Below, piece after piece: positions 19,342 to 31,461 of a stretch of 38,529 bases of DNA. Made by a program: the position numbers and the translations under genes. This stretch comes from Priapulus caudatus (taxonomy: Eukaryota; Priapulida; Priapulimorpha; Priapulimorphida; Priapulidae). The notes beneath the pieces were generated by a model. It ran no database searches. It saw only the letters and a program-made list of their open reading frames with translations, and was not told the DNA's origin. The DNA lies in assembly GCF_000485595.1 (NCBI RefSeq), contig NW_014577407.1:154483-193011 (forward strand), given 5' to 3'. How positions within the stretch are numbered: position 1 is the stretch's first letter; every line of letters starts with the position of its first letter.

Positions 19342-20000
19342 TTGGATGATAATGATCTCTTCAAACAATTTAAACAGAATTTCATAGAACCACAAGAAAT
19401 AAATTTAATAAAATCTTATGACGATATGCCTGTGACTCATTTACATACTGGAATAAAATATATCAACAATAGGCTACTTGTCATTGCCTTGTGCAACAAA
19501 ACATATTTACAGACTCCCCATTAATTCAAAGTTATGTAGTTCACAGGTCTGAGCTTATAGCAAGGCTACTTTTTGCCTTTAACAAAACACATTTTGTAAA
19601 AACATTACTTTTTATACATTTACCAAGGGGCAATGTAACACGTTTGTTACATTTTGCCCCGCGAGGAGACGGCCATAATTTGGAGGAGCTGTTTTGGTAT
19701 CTTAGCATTAGTATTCTCACATTAAAACTTTTACCAAATACAAGGCCTACAAATCTATTTTTTTATATTATTAACAGTGATGAGACCCTCAAGTACACTA
19801 TGTCCAGTATAACAAAAACCCATAGGGTAATTCGAGATTTTACTTACCTCGCTCAAAGACATAAAACGCAGTGCTTTTGGCTGTCCCAAATGTTCCTCGA
19901 TGCCGTAAACCTGTTCCTACCTCATGACAGCATGTGGGCAATGAAATGTGCATCCGCTGTGGAAGAGCGTATACATATAGCACGTTCTCTACTAGAATGA
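19342..20000 (+). CDS. Unrecognised ORF(s) inside the 1.05 kb TIR element
   Basis: Two overlapping plus-strand ORFs are present, 19342-19524 (60 codons, start DDNDLFKQFKQNFIEPQE) and 19491-20000 (169 codons, ending EERIHIARSLLE). A 169-codon frame is unexpectedly long for sequence of this AT content, and the composition (Leu, Phe, His, Asn, Thr mix without low complexity) is protein-like. One frameshift could join them, which would make one polypeptide of about 220 residues. I see no DDE, zinc-finger or other motif, and a hairpin (19627-19664) interrupts the second ORF, so a non-coding reading stays possible. If translated, it would be the only protein of the element. Confidence 0.35.
19625..19664. 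repeat. Hairpin with GGGGCAATGTAACA arms
   Basis: The arms GGGGCAATGTAACA and TGTTACATTTTGCCCC are inverted with a short loop. The same words occur at both ends of the host element, so the hairpin looks like an internal copy of its terminal sequence. Confidence 0.6.
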
Positions 20001-20449
20001 GGGCTCTGTTACATTTGCCCGAGTGTTACAATTGTGCCCGGTCTCCCTACATCTGGACTCCATGCTACGAGGATGTAAGAAAAGTACGGGTTCTTTATAG
20101 TTCTCCTCACATCTTTGAATAGAAAAAGTTGCTAAAAAAAATTAAGATATATAAGCACACCGTGCTGACGCGCGTGTGCGCGTTTCTTGTCTCACTGTGC
20201 GAGGGAGTCCTGATTCTGGGTGTTAGCGCGTACCGTTAGAGACCTACATTAGTTGTAAAATATATTCTTTAGTGAACACAAAATTATACTTCGTCTTTGA
20301 TTTATTCTACTCTACACAATATAAATTATTTCATTTAAAACTCTTTGTGTAACTTCAACGGTTGCTGCTATAGACTGAATGAGACCGGCAAGGAACATCA
20401 CGGGTGCTTTTATCCCCCAACGACAGGCGTAACGAACGACAATACAACA

Positions 20450-20975
20450 TGCAGTTGTGTTTATGTTGTTCGATGTCGCGACCAAAAATCAATATTGTAT
20501 AACGTCTTATTTGCGACGGTGAATGGACGTAGTTAAAAAAACGTTGAATAAGACGTTGTTTACGTTGTTCGATGTCGCGACCACCAAAATCCAATATTGT
20601 ATCAACGTCTTATTGCGACGTGAATCTACGTAGTTAAAAGACGTTGAATAGACGTTGTGTTTACGTTATTCGATATCGCGACCAAACCTCAACGTGATAG
20701 GTCTGAGTTTACGTTGGCAACGTCGCGACAAAAATCCAATGTTGAATCAACGTCTTATTGCGACGTTGAATCGACGTAGGTGAAACAACGTTGAATAGAC
20801 GTTGTGTTTATACGTTGGCAACGTCGCGACAAAAATCCAATGTTGAATCAACGTCTTATTGCGACGTTGAATCGACGTATGTAAAACGACGTTGAATCGA
20901 CGTAGGTGAAACAACGTTGAATAGACGTTGTTTTTACGTTGGCGACGTCACGACCAAAATCCAACGTGGAAACAA
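20450..20975. repeat. Tandem satellite with about 100-base period, copy 2
   Basis: The marker CGATGTCGCGACCA and its variants occur near 20470, 20569, 20669, 20717, 20818 and 20938. One unit is shortened. It is the counterpart of 12080-12570. Confidence 0.75.
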
Positions 20976-20996
20976 CGTCGTGTGCCCGCTGGGATA

Positions 20997-21835
20997 TAAG
21001 GATACTAGCTCTCCACCTTTTGCACGGGTATTTCTCTAATGAAGATTAAACGTTTATTGGCGAATGAATCGAATCAATCACTTGTTTTATTTATAGAAGA
21101 GATATATCTCTATGCTCAAGCCAAAACATTTCATGAAATTTCCAGCACCTAATTATGTTACCACACAAATTTTAAATTTTTATGTAAAATGGTATTTTGG
21201 ATATTTCTCAACTACCAGAAAGAGTGAGGATACAACATTTTCGCCACATGTTAAGCACAATATGGACCAAAATAGCGCGTCAGGATTTTTCTTTAATTTT
21301 CATATTTACCGTGAAAACTGGAAAAAACTGCTTAAAAATCAAGTGTGTTAGAATTGAAAATTTTAGCGAATAAAGAGGCATAACTAATAAAATACGGCAC
21401 TTAATAACAATCCCTGACGCACTTCTTTACCACAATATGTTACCATTAAAGCGAGTGTAAAATTAAATTAATCAGAGTTGTAATCACAGAGAAATATCCA
21501 TTTATACATCGGCTACTATGTCAAAAATCGAAACGGAGAAATCAAGGTTTTTCTATTTTTCACAATGAGTGACCGCCTGTGTGCAAAATGGGTGAACGTA
21601 TGTGAAATATCTACTGTTAGTACTTACTGCGACATATCCATGACTAACTGACACCACTAAATTGGTAAAATGTTTCATGCACATTGAGAAATTCTGAGAA
21701 ATTACGATCGAGGTGACCAACGCAATTTCATGCAAATGGCGCGAACCCGCCCATTGCCTGACGTCACTGTCAACAAACGCGCGCCTTATGTAAGGTGCGA
21801 GGCGAGGTGTGAGAACTATTTTAGGCTCTTGTGGG
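20997..21835. other. AT-rich intergenic stretch
   Basis: No gene-like ORF or repeat recognised. The ORF at 21112-21351 (79 codons) has no family resemblance that I can see. Confidence 0.3.
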
Positions 21836-22260
21836 CAGGGGCGGATTAAGGCTCACTGGTGCCCTAAGCACTGACCAATCTCGGTGCCCCCCTCTTTTCC
21901 ACACTGACCCAGTCCATTTTAGTTGTTGACCTGTCTGACCAAATATACAATGCAAGTTGCAGCAGTACAAAAAATTATGTAGGATTTCAAGGAGGGTGGT
22001 GATAAACAGGCGGGGGGTATGGGGGTCCTCCCCCAGAAATTAAAAAAAATGTAGATTGCAGGAGATGGTATTTGAAGCAATTTTGAGCGTACATGCATGT
22101 ACACCTTCATTCTGACTACGAGTCAATCTATTTGTTTTTTTACACGTTTCAGTTGGGAGAAAGACCTCTCTGTTGTGCAGTTGGTGACCATTAATGTTAA
22201 AAATATTCTTAAGGCAATTTCAACATTTGGAAAGCTGAAGAAATAGTAGATAATATGCAA
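21836..22260 (-). mobile_element. 3' end of a hAT-type element
   Basis: The terminus CAGGGGCGGATTAAGGC (21836) is the typical end of a hAT subgroup whose 3' region also has the GGTGCCCTAAGCACTGACC and GGGGGTCCTCCCCCAG words found here. On the minus strand a transposase C-terminus ends shortly before it. The other element end was not found, so it is 5'-truncated. Confidence 0.6.
22050..22246 (-). pseudogene. hAT transposase C-terminal dimerisation segment
   Basis: The minus strand reads YYFFSFPNVEIALRIFLTLM and then VTNCTTERSFSQLKRVKKQI in one frame, the hallmark of the hAT C-terminal dimerisation region (the conserved ERSFS..KR.K). A TGA follows after D, and the remaining segment is degraded. 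The N-terminal transposase, including the catalytic residues, is absent from the window, so this is a fragment with no activity expected. Confidence 0.75.
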
Positions 22261-22837
22261 GGTAGGTGAATAATACCTTATGCTACTTGTAAATGCTCTG
22301 GGGCATTTTCTCTGTGAGGGGTCCGTAAGCTTTCACCAGATTCTCAAAGTCTGTCTTTATCCTCCTCCTCCTCCATTCGTGTACAGGCATACAGCATTGA
22401 ACAGCGTTGTCCTGACCGCACCCGAGATGGTAGAGCGATTGATTGATCTCGGAGAATACGACAGCTTTCTTCATGCCCTTGCATAATATGCCTGAAGCGT
22501 TCGATATAGCATGTCGCGGGAAAAAAAAATCGCAGCTATCCCCATCGGAGGCGTTGAGTGTCCTGGCAACAGCCAGGTGTAGCGTCTTCTGTTTCTAGTA
22601 GGTTGATAAGTCGCATATTATGCGCGTTCTCTTCATGAAGTAATCTATGCGTTAAGTTAGCGCGCAAACTAGGGTTATAGACCGGGCATGAGGACAGAGC
22701 AGCCAGACAGCCAGCCAGGGCCGGGCCACACACAGGGATAGATAAAATACAAACATTGCAGGCACGGCAAGACACAGCTCATGACAGGGCAGCAGAGACG
22801 GGGGGAAAACAGATAGCACAGACAGCGGGGGCAGGCA

Positions 22838-22900
22838 GGACGACGGACGGACAGACGGACGAACGGAACGGACGGACGGACCGACAGACCGACCGACAGG
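22838..22900. repeat. GACG/GACA tetranucleotide repeat
   Basis: Imperfect GACGGACGGACAGACGGACG units, drifting to CCGACAGACCGACC. Confidence 0.8.
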
Positions 22901-24139
22901 GTCCTCCGAACGGAAATCCCGACACGAACTGGAAGACACATGAACGAACCGAACCGAACGACTATTGAGAAACGACGAACGAGTGCGAACGAGGCCCGAG
23001 TCGACATATCAATACCATACATTACAGGAACACGTGGACAGACTAGACGATGAGTGTACGAGCCTTGGCTAGGCATAGCGTTTATTCATTCACCGCAGTC
23101 CGGGGGGTATCCGCCCGGGCGCTTTTGCATGTTACCGGCCGACTGAGAGAGCCCGCGTGCTCTAACTTCTAGCCCATATTATGCCGCGCACGAGCGGCGA
23201 TGCAGGCCACTAAATGATGCTGTGAGCCCGTCTCCGCGGCGACCCACTGCTGATAGAACTCATGCTCCTGACGTCCTCGACAGACGATTACTGGAATCCA
23301 GACACGCCATCACGGATGACCACCGGAGTCCGCAGGGTGACACTATCCGCCACCAGCGACCGCTTCCACATCATGTCCCCATGCCCACTGCTACCAATGT
23401 TTCGAGCGTAATTTCACACAATTTCAGGCAGTCAGGTCAATCTACCACTATTACCTAGCTGTCCCAGGGTATACCTCGCGTTACTGTCGGATGCGATGAT
23501 AAGAAATATATACTTTGAAATCTCCGAGGTTTGTTTATTAGAAAATGTCCGTAATGTAAACACGAAACGTTGTTATTAGAAAATGTCGAGTGTAATATTA
23601 AAAAGGTGGTAATTAGGGATTAACCCCGAGTAGCGAATGGAACCATGCCTACGTTTTAGTCTTCTCCTTTAGGTGTTAATGCTGACAACCACATCGATTA
23701 AGATATGAGACGCCACACGGCTCCGCAGGCGCGTTCACCATATGAAGCCGTTTTTCCGGTTTCAATACGCACCAACCTTGGACCTCAAAGTAATATTTTT
23801 CTCCATTCGAGCACCTATCTCAATCTCCATCAACCGTTCGGCCAAGACATACATTAAGTTGTAATCTGTCCCGCCGCCGTCAGGCCCGCAACCTTATAGC
23901 GAGATCTACACTTACAACAGAGTAACGTCGGTAACCGTAAAAAGCTATACCACCTTTCAGCGTGCCGATTAGCGCCATCCAAGCTACACTGGAACTGGCA
24001 CCGCACGGTTTACTCACGGACATATCGGGCGCCCCGGCCCAGATTGAATCCGTCCTACTTGACACCGCGCTACAGGTGTGTAAATAGTCTCCCGAGGGTA
24101 TGGTGAATTTGATTTTCGAACCTTATTCCTTTAGAGACG
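22901..24139. other. No recognisable gene or repeat
   Basis: Mixed-composition sequence with only short ORFs on both strands and no familiar peptide. Nothing can be supported. Confidence 0.3.
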
Positions 24140-25560
24140 TTCGCGGCGATGTTTTAGATTCCCTTACAAGTTGTAGAGTTCTTACGAGATGTTCGTTGTG
24201 CGTACATGTAGATTCGTACTCCACAGCACTGGTCTGTGTACTATCCTTACCTAGCTTGCCCAAACTAAGGTTGCTAGATTCTTACAGAGCTAGTATGCAT
24301 TCTTACAGAGTTGGTAGATTGCTCTACGAGGTTGTAGATTCGTTGACAGATGCCGCTTTTAGATTCTTCACGAATAGTTGTTAGATTTCTTTACAGATGT
24401 TGCTTAATTGTCCGGCAGAGTTGAAGAGTCTCTTACAGGTAAGTTGTTAGATTTCTTTACTCAGCAGTTTTAGATTCTTTTACAGAGTTGTAGATTCTTA
24501 CAGAGTTGTAGATTACTTACAGGAGTGACGTTAGATTCTGTACAGCATCGTATTCCTGGTTTATTTATCTTCACCAGTAGTTGTTAGATTCTGTACAGAG
24601 GTTGTAGCTTTTCTTTACAGTTATTTTTAGTATTCTCCTTACAGAAGCTTAGGTGACATTCTTCACAGGTTTGACCGTCGTTTGTAGATTTCTTAATGGC
24701 AGTTGTAGATCTTCTTGACAGAGTTGTACGTATTCTATAACTTTTACCCCAGGCAGGTTGTGAGCACTGGTGTGTAGCCATTTGAATCTTATCAGACTCT
24801 CAAGTGGTTTTAGATTCTTAGAGTTATAGGTGATGTCCATACAGTTTTAGTCTTACTAAGTTTTAGATTTCTGTACAGTAATGCTCTGCTAAGACATTCT
24901 TACAGATGTTGTTAGATTCTTACGGCAGTGTCGCAGTTTTTAATTCTTAGATGTTAGATTTCCTTACAAGTTGATAGATTCTTACCGAGCTTGTAGCATT
25001 TCTTTAACAGAGTTTAGATTCTTAGTGTTTTTAGATTTCTGTACAGGAGTTGTTAGATTCTTACCGAGGTTGTAGATTCTCTACAGAGTTGTAGATTCTT
25101 ACAGGGTTCTTTTAGATTTCTTACCGATTGTAGATTATTACGCATTTTAGATGTCTGTACAGAGTTGTAGATTCTTACAGAGTATTAGATTCTTACCAGA
25201 GTTGTAGGATTCGTTTACAGGAGTTTTTAGATTTTCTTACAAATGTTTTATGGATTACAACATGCTAACCAGAACGAATTTTTGAGATTCTTACAGGTCA
25301 GTTCGTTAAAGTGCCATACTCATCTTAGCAGAGTTTTAGAATTCTTACAGAGCTTGTAGCATCCTTCTCCCAGATGCTCTGTTAATTCTTACAGCCTAGT
25401 TCAAGATATACAGCAAAAAGAGTTTTAAGCGGGATTCTTACAGAGATGATTCTGTAGCATTTCCTTACAGTAGCTTCTCTGTATCTCTTTTACAGGTGTT
25501 TTCTAGGATTTCTTTATCAGCAGTGTTTAGTATTTTAGTGTCTTTTAGAGCCCTCATGAC
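24140..25560. repeat. 1.4 kb minisatellite of TTAGATTCTTACAGAGTTG units
   Basis: Degenerate units of about 16-20 bases with the core TAGATTCTTACAGAGTTG repeat dozens of times. Best-preserved copies lie at 24480-24530 and 25060-25220; units vary by insertions. No unique spacers separate them, so it is not a CRISPR array. Confidence 0.85.
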
Positions 25561-26948
25561 GCGCATCCTTCTGCATTTACACGTCAGCTAGACGTTGTGC
25601 GATTTCGTTATCTTTTTCCTTTTTAGTTCAATCTTGTAACCACGATTAGCCAGACAGCTGGTTGCGTTCTGTGATATAAGTATTATTCTGTAGAACTCGA
25701 AAGAACAGACTCAGTGATAGACCAACTTACTAGAAAGTAGACTTCAATACTGCAAGATTAACATCCCCTAGACAGTCGAGATAACATTGATTATAGATTG
25801 CTCCACGTACATCACTCACAAACATACCTATGGGGACGCTATGGCACCCTTATTAACAATCTCTGCCTAATATAAGGCGCGTATGATAGATATCCCCAAC
25901 TGCCACTGTTCTTTCACGACAGGTATTTTCACTCAGACAAGCGAAAAGCCTAAGGATCTTCGCTTGCCGTTAGAATACTTACCCCGCATAAGCAACTAGG
26001 CGGAAGTGCTGGATCAGCACATAGACAATCTGCGCGTTGACTATTCTAGCAGGTGCTGTAGACTTGTACCCAAACTTGGTTAGTGAATGCTCTGGCACAC
26101 TTGAAATTTCAGTGCATCCGCAGTTGGGCAACATCTGCAGATGGCGCAAAACCTAGTCTTGGGGCAAGAGTGAGCCAGGGTGCGCGGCGCGTGGGTAACG
26201 GAGCGGCTGAACCAGAGCGGGGACGTCCTTTGCTAAAAAAAGCGAAACCAAAAACCCACATACTAAAAAGACCTAACATTCAACAATTTCGCTTGGCATT
26301 CTTGGATACATGCCGTCAATAGCCAACCGCGCTATCTTACAACGGTCCTGCGTGCGTAGAGAAATATAATGTATAAGGACTTTAACGTAAATGTTATATC
26401 ATTACATGTTTAGAGGTGACATCTGAAGTTCCCTATTATTCTCATTTATTTCTGCACTTACGTTTGCATTGAGAGCCTAGGAGTTTTGGCATCATAGATT
26501 CGCCACAACCTCTCCAGTAGTACCCATAGTGTAAGGACCGTGGTTCGCAGATTAACCAATGATTGTAATATTATAGTGATTCGCCAAGAACGGTAGCTGA
26601 GAGCGGATAATTTGTTGAGAGTTGAGGGCGGGGAAATGTAAACTAAGGAAAATGCCTAGGTTTATGCAAGGGGGCACTGCAATGGTGACAACGAACGCCG
26701 CTAACGGGAAGGTACTGTTGTAATCCCCACTATGTGTTATTTACGTTCATTGTTAGTAATTAGATACGCCAAGAACATGACGAAGTTAGAAACAGCGACA
26801 TAGAAGCAGCAGTTTAGGTAGCATTGAAAGTGAGGCCAGGTGCTATTATACGCACAATATATAACTTAGTTCGGGCCAGAAACAAATTGATAGCCACCGC
26901 TAACAACGAAATTAGGTATTAGATTCTTCCTCAAGTGCAGTGAGCGAC
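25561..26948. other. No recognisable gene or repeat
   Basis: Short ORFs only, the longest 26083-26322, without family resemblance. I see nothing further. Confidence 0.3.
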
Positions 26949-26949
26949 A

Positions 26950-27449
26950 GACCTCCGCCAAGGCAGCCTGTAATTTCTACTCACGCTGGTAAAAGGTTTT
27001 TTTTCTTCATTCTCAAATATTATTTGTGGGTTTAGGTCCACTGAGCATACACCAGTGATGTCATATGTTGCTATCATAAATATCTTCAATAAGTATACTC
27101 CCCCTTATTTTCTTTGACCAAATGGATATATCCTGAAAATTTAATTATTAATATTAATTAATTAATTAATTGGATCCTGATCACACCAAAAAATGTAATC
27201 AATTCTAATGTTAGCCATTTCTGACCTATTCCTGAAAAATTTTATTAATTATTTGGATCCGCGACACACCAAAATCTAATCTCAAATATTAATCTCATGG
27301 AAAATTTCTTATGGGACAATCCGCTCCATAACCATTATTGAGTAGCTGACACAAAGAAACCCACAAACCAACTAGCAATCTCGCACACCGCCAGATTATG
27401 GAAAGATATAAATACTTCCTTTTCTGCTCGAACTGCATTGGCGGAGGTA
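26950..27449 (-). mobile_element. Dispersed repeat with ACCTCCGCCAA ends (RTE-LINE-tail-like)
   Basis: The ends ACCTCCGCCAAGGCAG and CTGCATTGGCGGAGGT are inverted. On the minus strand the inner words GTTGGTTTGTGGGTTTCTTT, a GTTATGGAGCGGATT stretch and AAATTTTCAGGA (twice) match in order a repeat common in marine invertebrate genomes, often described with RTE-type LINE tails. It is non-coding and diverged. An AT-rich (AATT)n patch lies inside at about 27148-27171. Confidence 0.55.
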
Positions 27450-27791
27450 ATTTTAGAAGACCGCACCATTCTCAGAAGTCATAGGTATACATCGCGATTA
27501 GTATTTTATGCATGAAATGGGCCTCTCAATCGCTCTCTTCACCGCCGCGATATAAATAACGACAAACTGTCATTATTTTAACTCCTTGTTATATATTTTA
27601 TTGTGATATCGTACAGAAAGTGTACGAATTCTCAAAAACATCGGACATTCAGAAGGCTCTAGAATCACATGACTAGGCAGACTGGTTTCAGCGCTGCTCA
27701 ATCGTTTGAGATTGGGCAGCCCAAACTACGGAGATTCATTTCTGCCAAGGCTTTTATCACTAGCTAGCAGAAATAGCATGCGTTCTGTCAA

Positions 27792-27811
27792 ACGACGACG
27801 ACGACGACGAA
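27792..27811. repeat. (ACG)n microsatellite
   Basis: ACGACGACGACGACGACGA within an otherwise unremarkable stretch. Confidence 0.8.
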
Positions 27812-28930
27812 GTACGAATCTAAGCCAGCTTCAGCGTGCCGCGGTCACGTGCGGCGACACGATGAGTCGAGCCATGGTAACGCTGCTTTGCCTACACATG
27901 CGGCATTTAGGGAGACAAGTAGAGACACACAGGTACGCGATTTTTACTGCTGACCTGTCAATAATGTACATTTCGCATAACTAGCTGTGGAAATCGAAGC
28001 ATGAGCATTTGTTTCCATAATGTCGATGGGGCGGGACTATGACAATATTCCACTGTGGAAAACATCTTCGACCAATTTCAGAATATAGCCTACAGTTTTT
28101 TACGATTTTATGCAGCGGAACAGATATCGAACTTTCAAAAATAAAGGAAAGTGCACACACCCTGGCAGATGCGGCTGTAATCGCGCTAATCCCGTATTAC
28201 TTGATGCTGACTACCACTAGATGCCACTTTCATTTTTCGCAGTAAGTGAACATACAGCAAACAGAGTTCCACGAGCCATGGAAGGTCCATGATTAGAAGA
28301 ATTATAATTGCTGTTGCTCAGAAAACATGGCCGTTGTGTGTCAGAAACGCACCGTTGGAAGTTGTTACATTCTTTTCATTTAGTTCTGCATTGAAAAAGG
28401 ATTGGCTATGCAATCAATCTGCAAATGAATTGTTTACCATCTTGCGTATTGAGGTCGATTGTGCATTCTCAGGGGACGAGAAGGGAAGAGGTCAGTTAAT
28501 GCTGATGCCCTCAATGCACACATTCGAAGCGCATCTGTGATTGCGACATTGCCTGGCCAGGCCACAAGCCCGCCATGCACCGAAATACAATAAACGCGAT
28601 CGAGTAAAAGCGCTGTACCATTACAGAGCCCACGCAAGAGTCAATTAGAAATATTTCCGCGGCAGTGCAAGCAGCAGCGAAGCACTCAGGTTCTCAGTAG
28701 TAGCCTCTCAAATGTAAACCAACAGTAGAAACTCAGACCACAGCAACAACTGCCACAGCAGCAGAATGCATCATCTATCATCTTCGATTCTATTCTAACT
28801 ATCTGTCCTCTGCTGGCAAGTAGCAGTTAACAGAATCATCCGAACGACAAATACAAGAGAGCTCTCTAATAAACCAATAATTCATGCACACTAAATTCTA
28901 AGAGCAGAATCAGCCAGTGCATCATTGCAT

Positions 28931-28962
28931 GCATCATTATCATCATCATCATCATCATCATC
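28931..28962. repeat. (ATC)n microsatellite
   Basis: CATCATTATCATCATC repeated over about 30 bases, with a shorter run at 29078-29097. Confidence 0.85.
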
Positions 28963-30614
28963 GTTGCTCGTGGCGATCATCCCCGGCATAAAGCCTAAGT
29001 GTGGATCCAGTCTTTGCCGCCTAGCCAACAATAACAAAACGCACGTAGAAGTCAAGCTCATAATTGCATTATCGCATCTCATCATCATCATCATCACTAC
29101 ATCTATCAATCTCATCCATCAGCAAGCTCTTTCCTTGCTGGCATAAAAAGCATTCAGCCAGCAAGTAGCAAAACAAATCAAAACAAGAGCAGCAAGCAGC
29201 ATTAATCATCGCATTCGATCACTCGATCACCAATCGTCAAATGCAAGCGCGCTCTCGCGCAGCACCAGCACAGCAGCAGCTAGCCGCAAGCTTGCAATGA
29301 GAGACTAGTGGATACAGTAGCTCGCTTGGCGTATTTTTATTTCTCAATATCATAGACTTTTTGTTGTGCACCATGAATTAAAAATCTCAAGTGTCGCTAA
29401 CATTAATACTCAGGCTACGTCAGGTGTCAAGGACCTAATTTTAATCCGGTAATTTTCAAGGGTATACCTATCTGTTATAGTCTTACTATACGTTATTTAC
29501 GCTTTTATTTAGATACTAGCTATAGACTTAGAACTAATAGCTCTTTCCCTGCAACTATGTTCATCTTTCATAGTTCATACGCCAATGTTCGGCGTTTACG
29601 TACGGGTGGGCCACACGCAGTATGAACAAAACCAAGACGCAAAGTTCCTCTACCCGTGCATAGCATGTTACTACTCACGATTAGTATCCCACAAACACAA
29701 GTACGCCAAGCACACAGGCACAAATGATTGACGCCAAAAACGAGTAAATTGGGTTGATGTGGCGGATTACGTGGGCTATGTTACAGTGGATGGAGGGGCG
29801 ACTCCGGCGATGGGGTGTGACTAGCTTGGCGGCCTAATTGCTTGCCACCTATTTCCGCTTTAAGTGTAGTTCTTTTATTGGCTTATTTTGCTTCGTGATA
29901 ATTTACATCAGTTGTTTGACCAGAAACTTGTTTACTTAGTGACGTCACTTGTGCAACTGGTGCTTGTCCGATTCATTATGAAGTTGCAGTTCGGCGTCCG
30001 AAATGTGTTTGTTTTGAAACTTAATTTGCCTTCGTCTCGAACTTTATATGTTTGCCAAACATGCCTCACCCGCGTACCTGTGGTGTTTCCAACACTTGCT
30101 TCATATGGGCACATACGCGTACGCGTGATTTACGGCGGCTATAACTACACCAGTTATACTATGGTACACGTTGCCAATGTATTATTCGCGGCCCAAGTTA
30201 GCATAGTCCTTATAGACCAACCCCACATAGGCATTTCCAGGACAAGTAGCTAACGGCCATTTATATAGACACAAACAATTAAGTTAATATCGTCGTATTG
30301 TTTATCCGCCGTGCAGTATGATGTATACGATTGCTAAGTGAGTGGGTCGAGCTTCTTTGGCGAGAGCCGTTTTAGTCTGTAACGCTGAACTCGCGTAAAA
30401 TCAAAAGCAGGGCAGGTATTACGCATGCTGCGCCGGCGGAACGAGGACACCGTTTTGGCAGCGTCCGCCTATCTTCCCCCTGAGTCACGCACTCACAGCC
30501 ATCAGCTCAATGTTATGTCCATGAAAGCTATGGGGAATAGACGACTGCGGAATTGGCACATTCTATGTGCATTCATACGCTCCCCGTATTCAAGTTAACA
30601 CTATAAACATAAAT

Positions 30615-30813
30615 ACTCTTACTCTCTCTTCTCTCTCTCGTCGTACACTTCTTTCTTTTTACTCCCTGGCTCTGATCATCTCTCTCTCTCTCGTCGCTCT
30701 CTCTCCAGTGCAGCCTCTTCTGGCTCCTTACTGCTCGCCTTCATTTCTCTGACTGGTCTCTCTCTCCTCTCTTCGTGCGCTCTCGCCCAGTCTCTCTCTC
30801 TCTCTCCTTCCCT

Positions 30814-30863
<50 letters not shown>

Positions 30864-30869
30864 CTCTCT
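30615..30869. repeat. (CT)n microsatellite
   Basis: TCTCTC-rich tract, nearly pure from 30791 to 30869. Confidence 0.88.
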
Positions 30870-30917
30870 ATATTTATATTATATATTATTATATATATAT
30901 ATATTTATATATATATA
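30870..30917. repeat. (AT)n microsatellite
   Basis: TATATTATATATATATATTT directly after the CT tract and before a MITE; AT-rich sequence resumes after the MITE (31084-31110). Confidence 0.85.
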
Positions 30918-31083
30918 GCTACGTCTACACGACGAATCTTTACTCGAGTTAAGTCGTCTACATTGGGCCTTAACTCGAGCTTAGGGCGAGTTAACTTAAC
31001 CTCGCCAGGTCCGATCGAGTTTAACTAACTCGACTGTTTACGCTTTAACTCGAGTTTAAGGTGTTTCGTGTGTAGTCAGGGCT
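30918..31083. mobile_element. MITE with CTACGTCTACACGACGAA termini and CTCGAGTT motifs
   Basis: The left end reads CTACGTCTACACGACGAA and the right end is its imperfect complement (TTCGTGTGTAGTCAGGGC). Several TTAACTCGAGTTAA-like palindromes are inside. It is about 165 bases long, has no ORF and sits between AT-rich microsatellites, with possible TA flanks. Confidence 0.6.
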
Positions 31084-31110
31084 TATTATATTATATAATA
31101 TATATGATAT

Positions 31111-31460
31111 AAGTTACAAACTAATATTAGCCTGTGACTTTCCACCACGTTTTCTCACCACTATGTCTCCGATGTACTCAAGGGCATTTTTCGCCAATTA
31201 TTTGGACGACGGTATTGCCCCGACGCCGTCATGTCCGTGTAATAGGAATCTCGTCCCGAACTTTTGTCCATCGCTGTCTTCCGTCGCATTTGTATACCAT
31301 ACACCCGCTCATCGACTCGTCTCTCTCTCAATGTATCCCCTCGCACTCCCTCTTATCGTCTCTCTTTCCACCAAACCACAGCAGTTTGCTTCAGTACTTA
31401 TCGATAGATGACGTCAGTCGGCAGCATCCCGTTACAGGCCCACCAAGCGAGCTAAGAGAG
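31111..31460. other. Short stretch without a supported gene
   Basis: Frames on both strands are open by chance; none has a recognisable motif. Confidence 0.25.
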
Positions 31461-31461
31461 A

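Larger units (their letters stand above)
18994..20047. mobile_element. 1.05 kb TIR element (GGGAGACCGGG ends) inserted in block Z copy 2
   Basis: The ends are GGGAGACCGGG and CCCGGTCTCCC, 11 perfect bases extended by imperfect ACATATTGTTA / TGTTACAATTGT. Block Z copy 1 shows the empty site (ACTATATATATACACTGGACTC), which proves insertion. The motif ACAATTG or GTTACA with adjacent CCCC/GGGG recurs at 19202-19210, 19228-19236, 19251-19262, 19627-19664 and at the right end. The target is TA-rich; the exact duplication is not resolved. The superfamily is not recognised. Confidence 0.7.
18804..20996. repeat. Block Z copy 2, interrupted by a TIR element
   Basis: It matches 11535-12592 in the same orientation on both sides of an insertion at 18994-20047. 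The left end is cut by the assembly gap. It ends in GTCGTGTGCCCGCTGGG like copy 1. Confidence 0.75.
27450..30614. other. Three kilobases without a supported gene
   Basis: ORFs such as 27706-27984, 28289-28540 and 29888-30253 have no recognisable motif. The part 28660-29290 is rich in GCAAGTAGC/AGCAGC words and (ATC)n, resembling low-complexity sequence. Confidence 0.3.

Noticed and set aside
24140-25560. CRISPR array
   Set aside because: The repeats are short, degenerate and without unique spacers, and the surroundings are eukaryotic.
29888-30253. 121-codon plus-strand ORF
   Set aside because: No motif is recognisable. The minus strand is also open in part, there are no splice signals or neighbours in support, and it could be chance.
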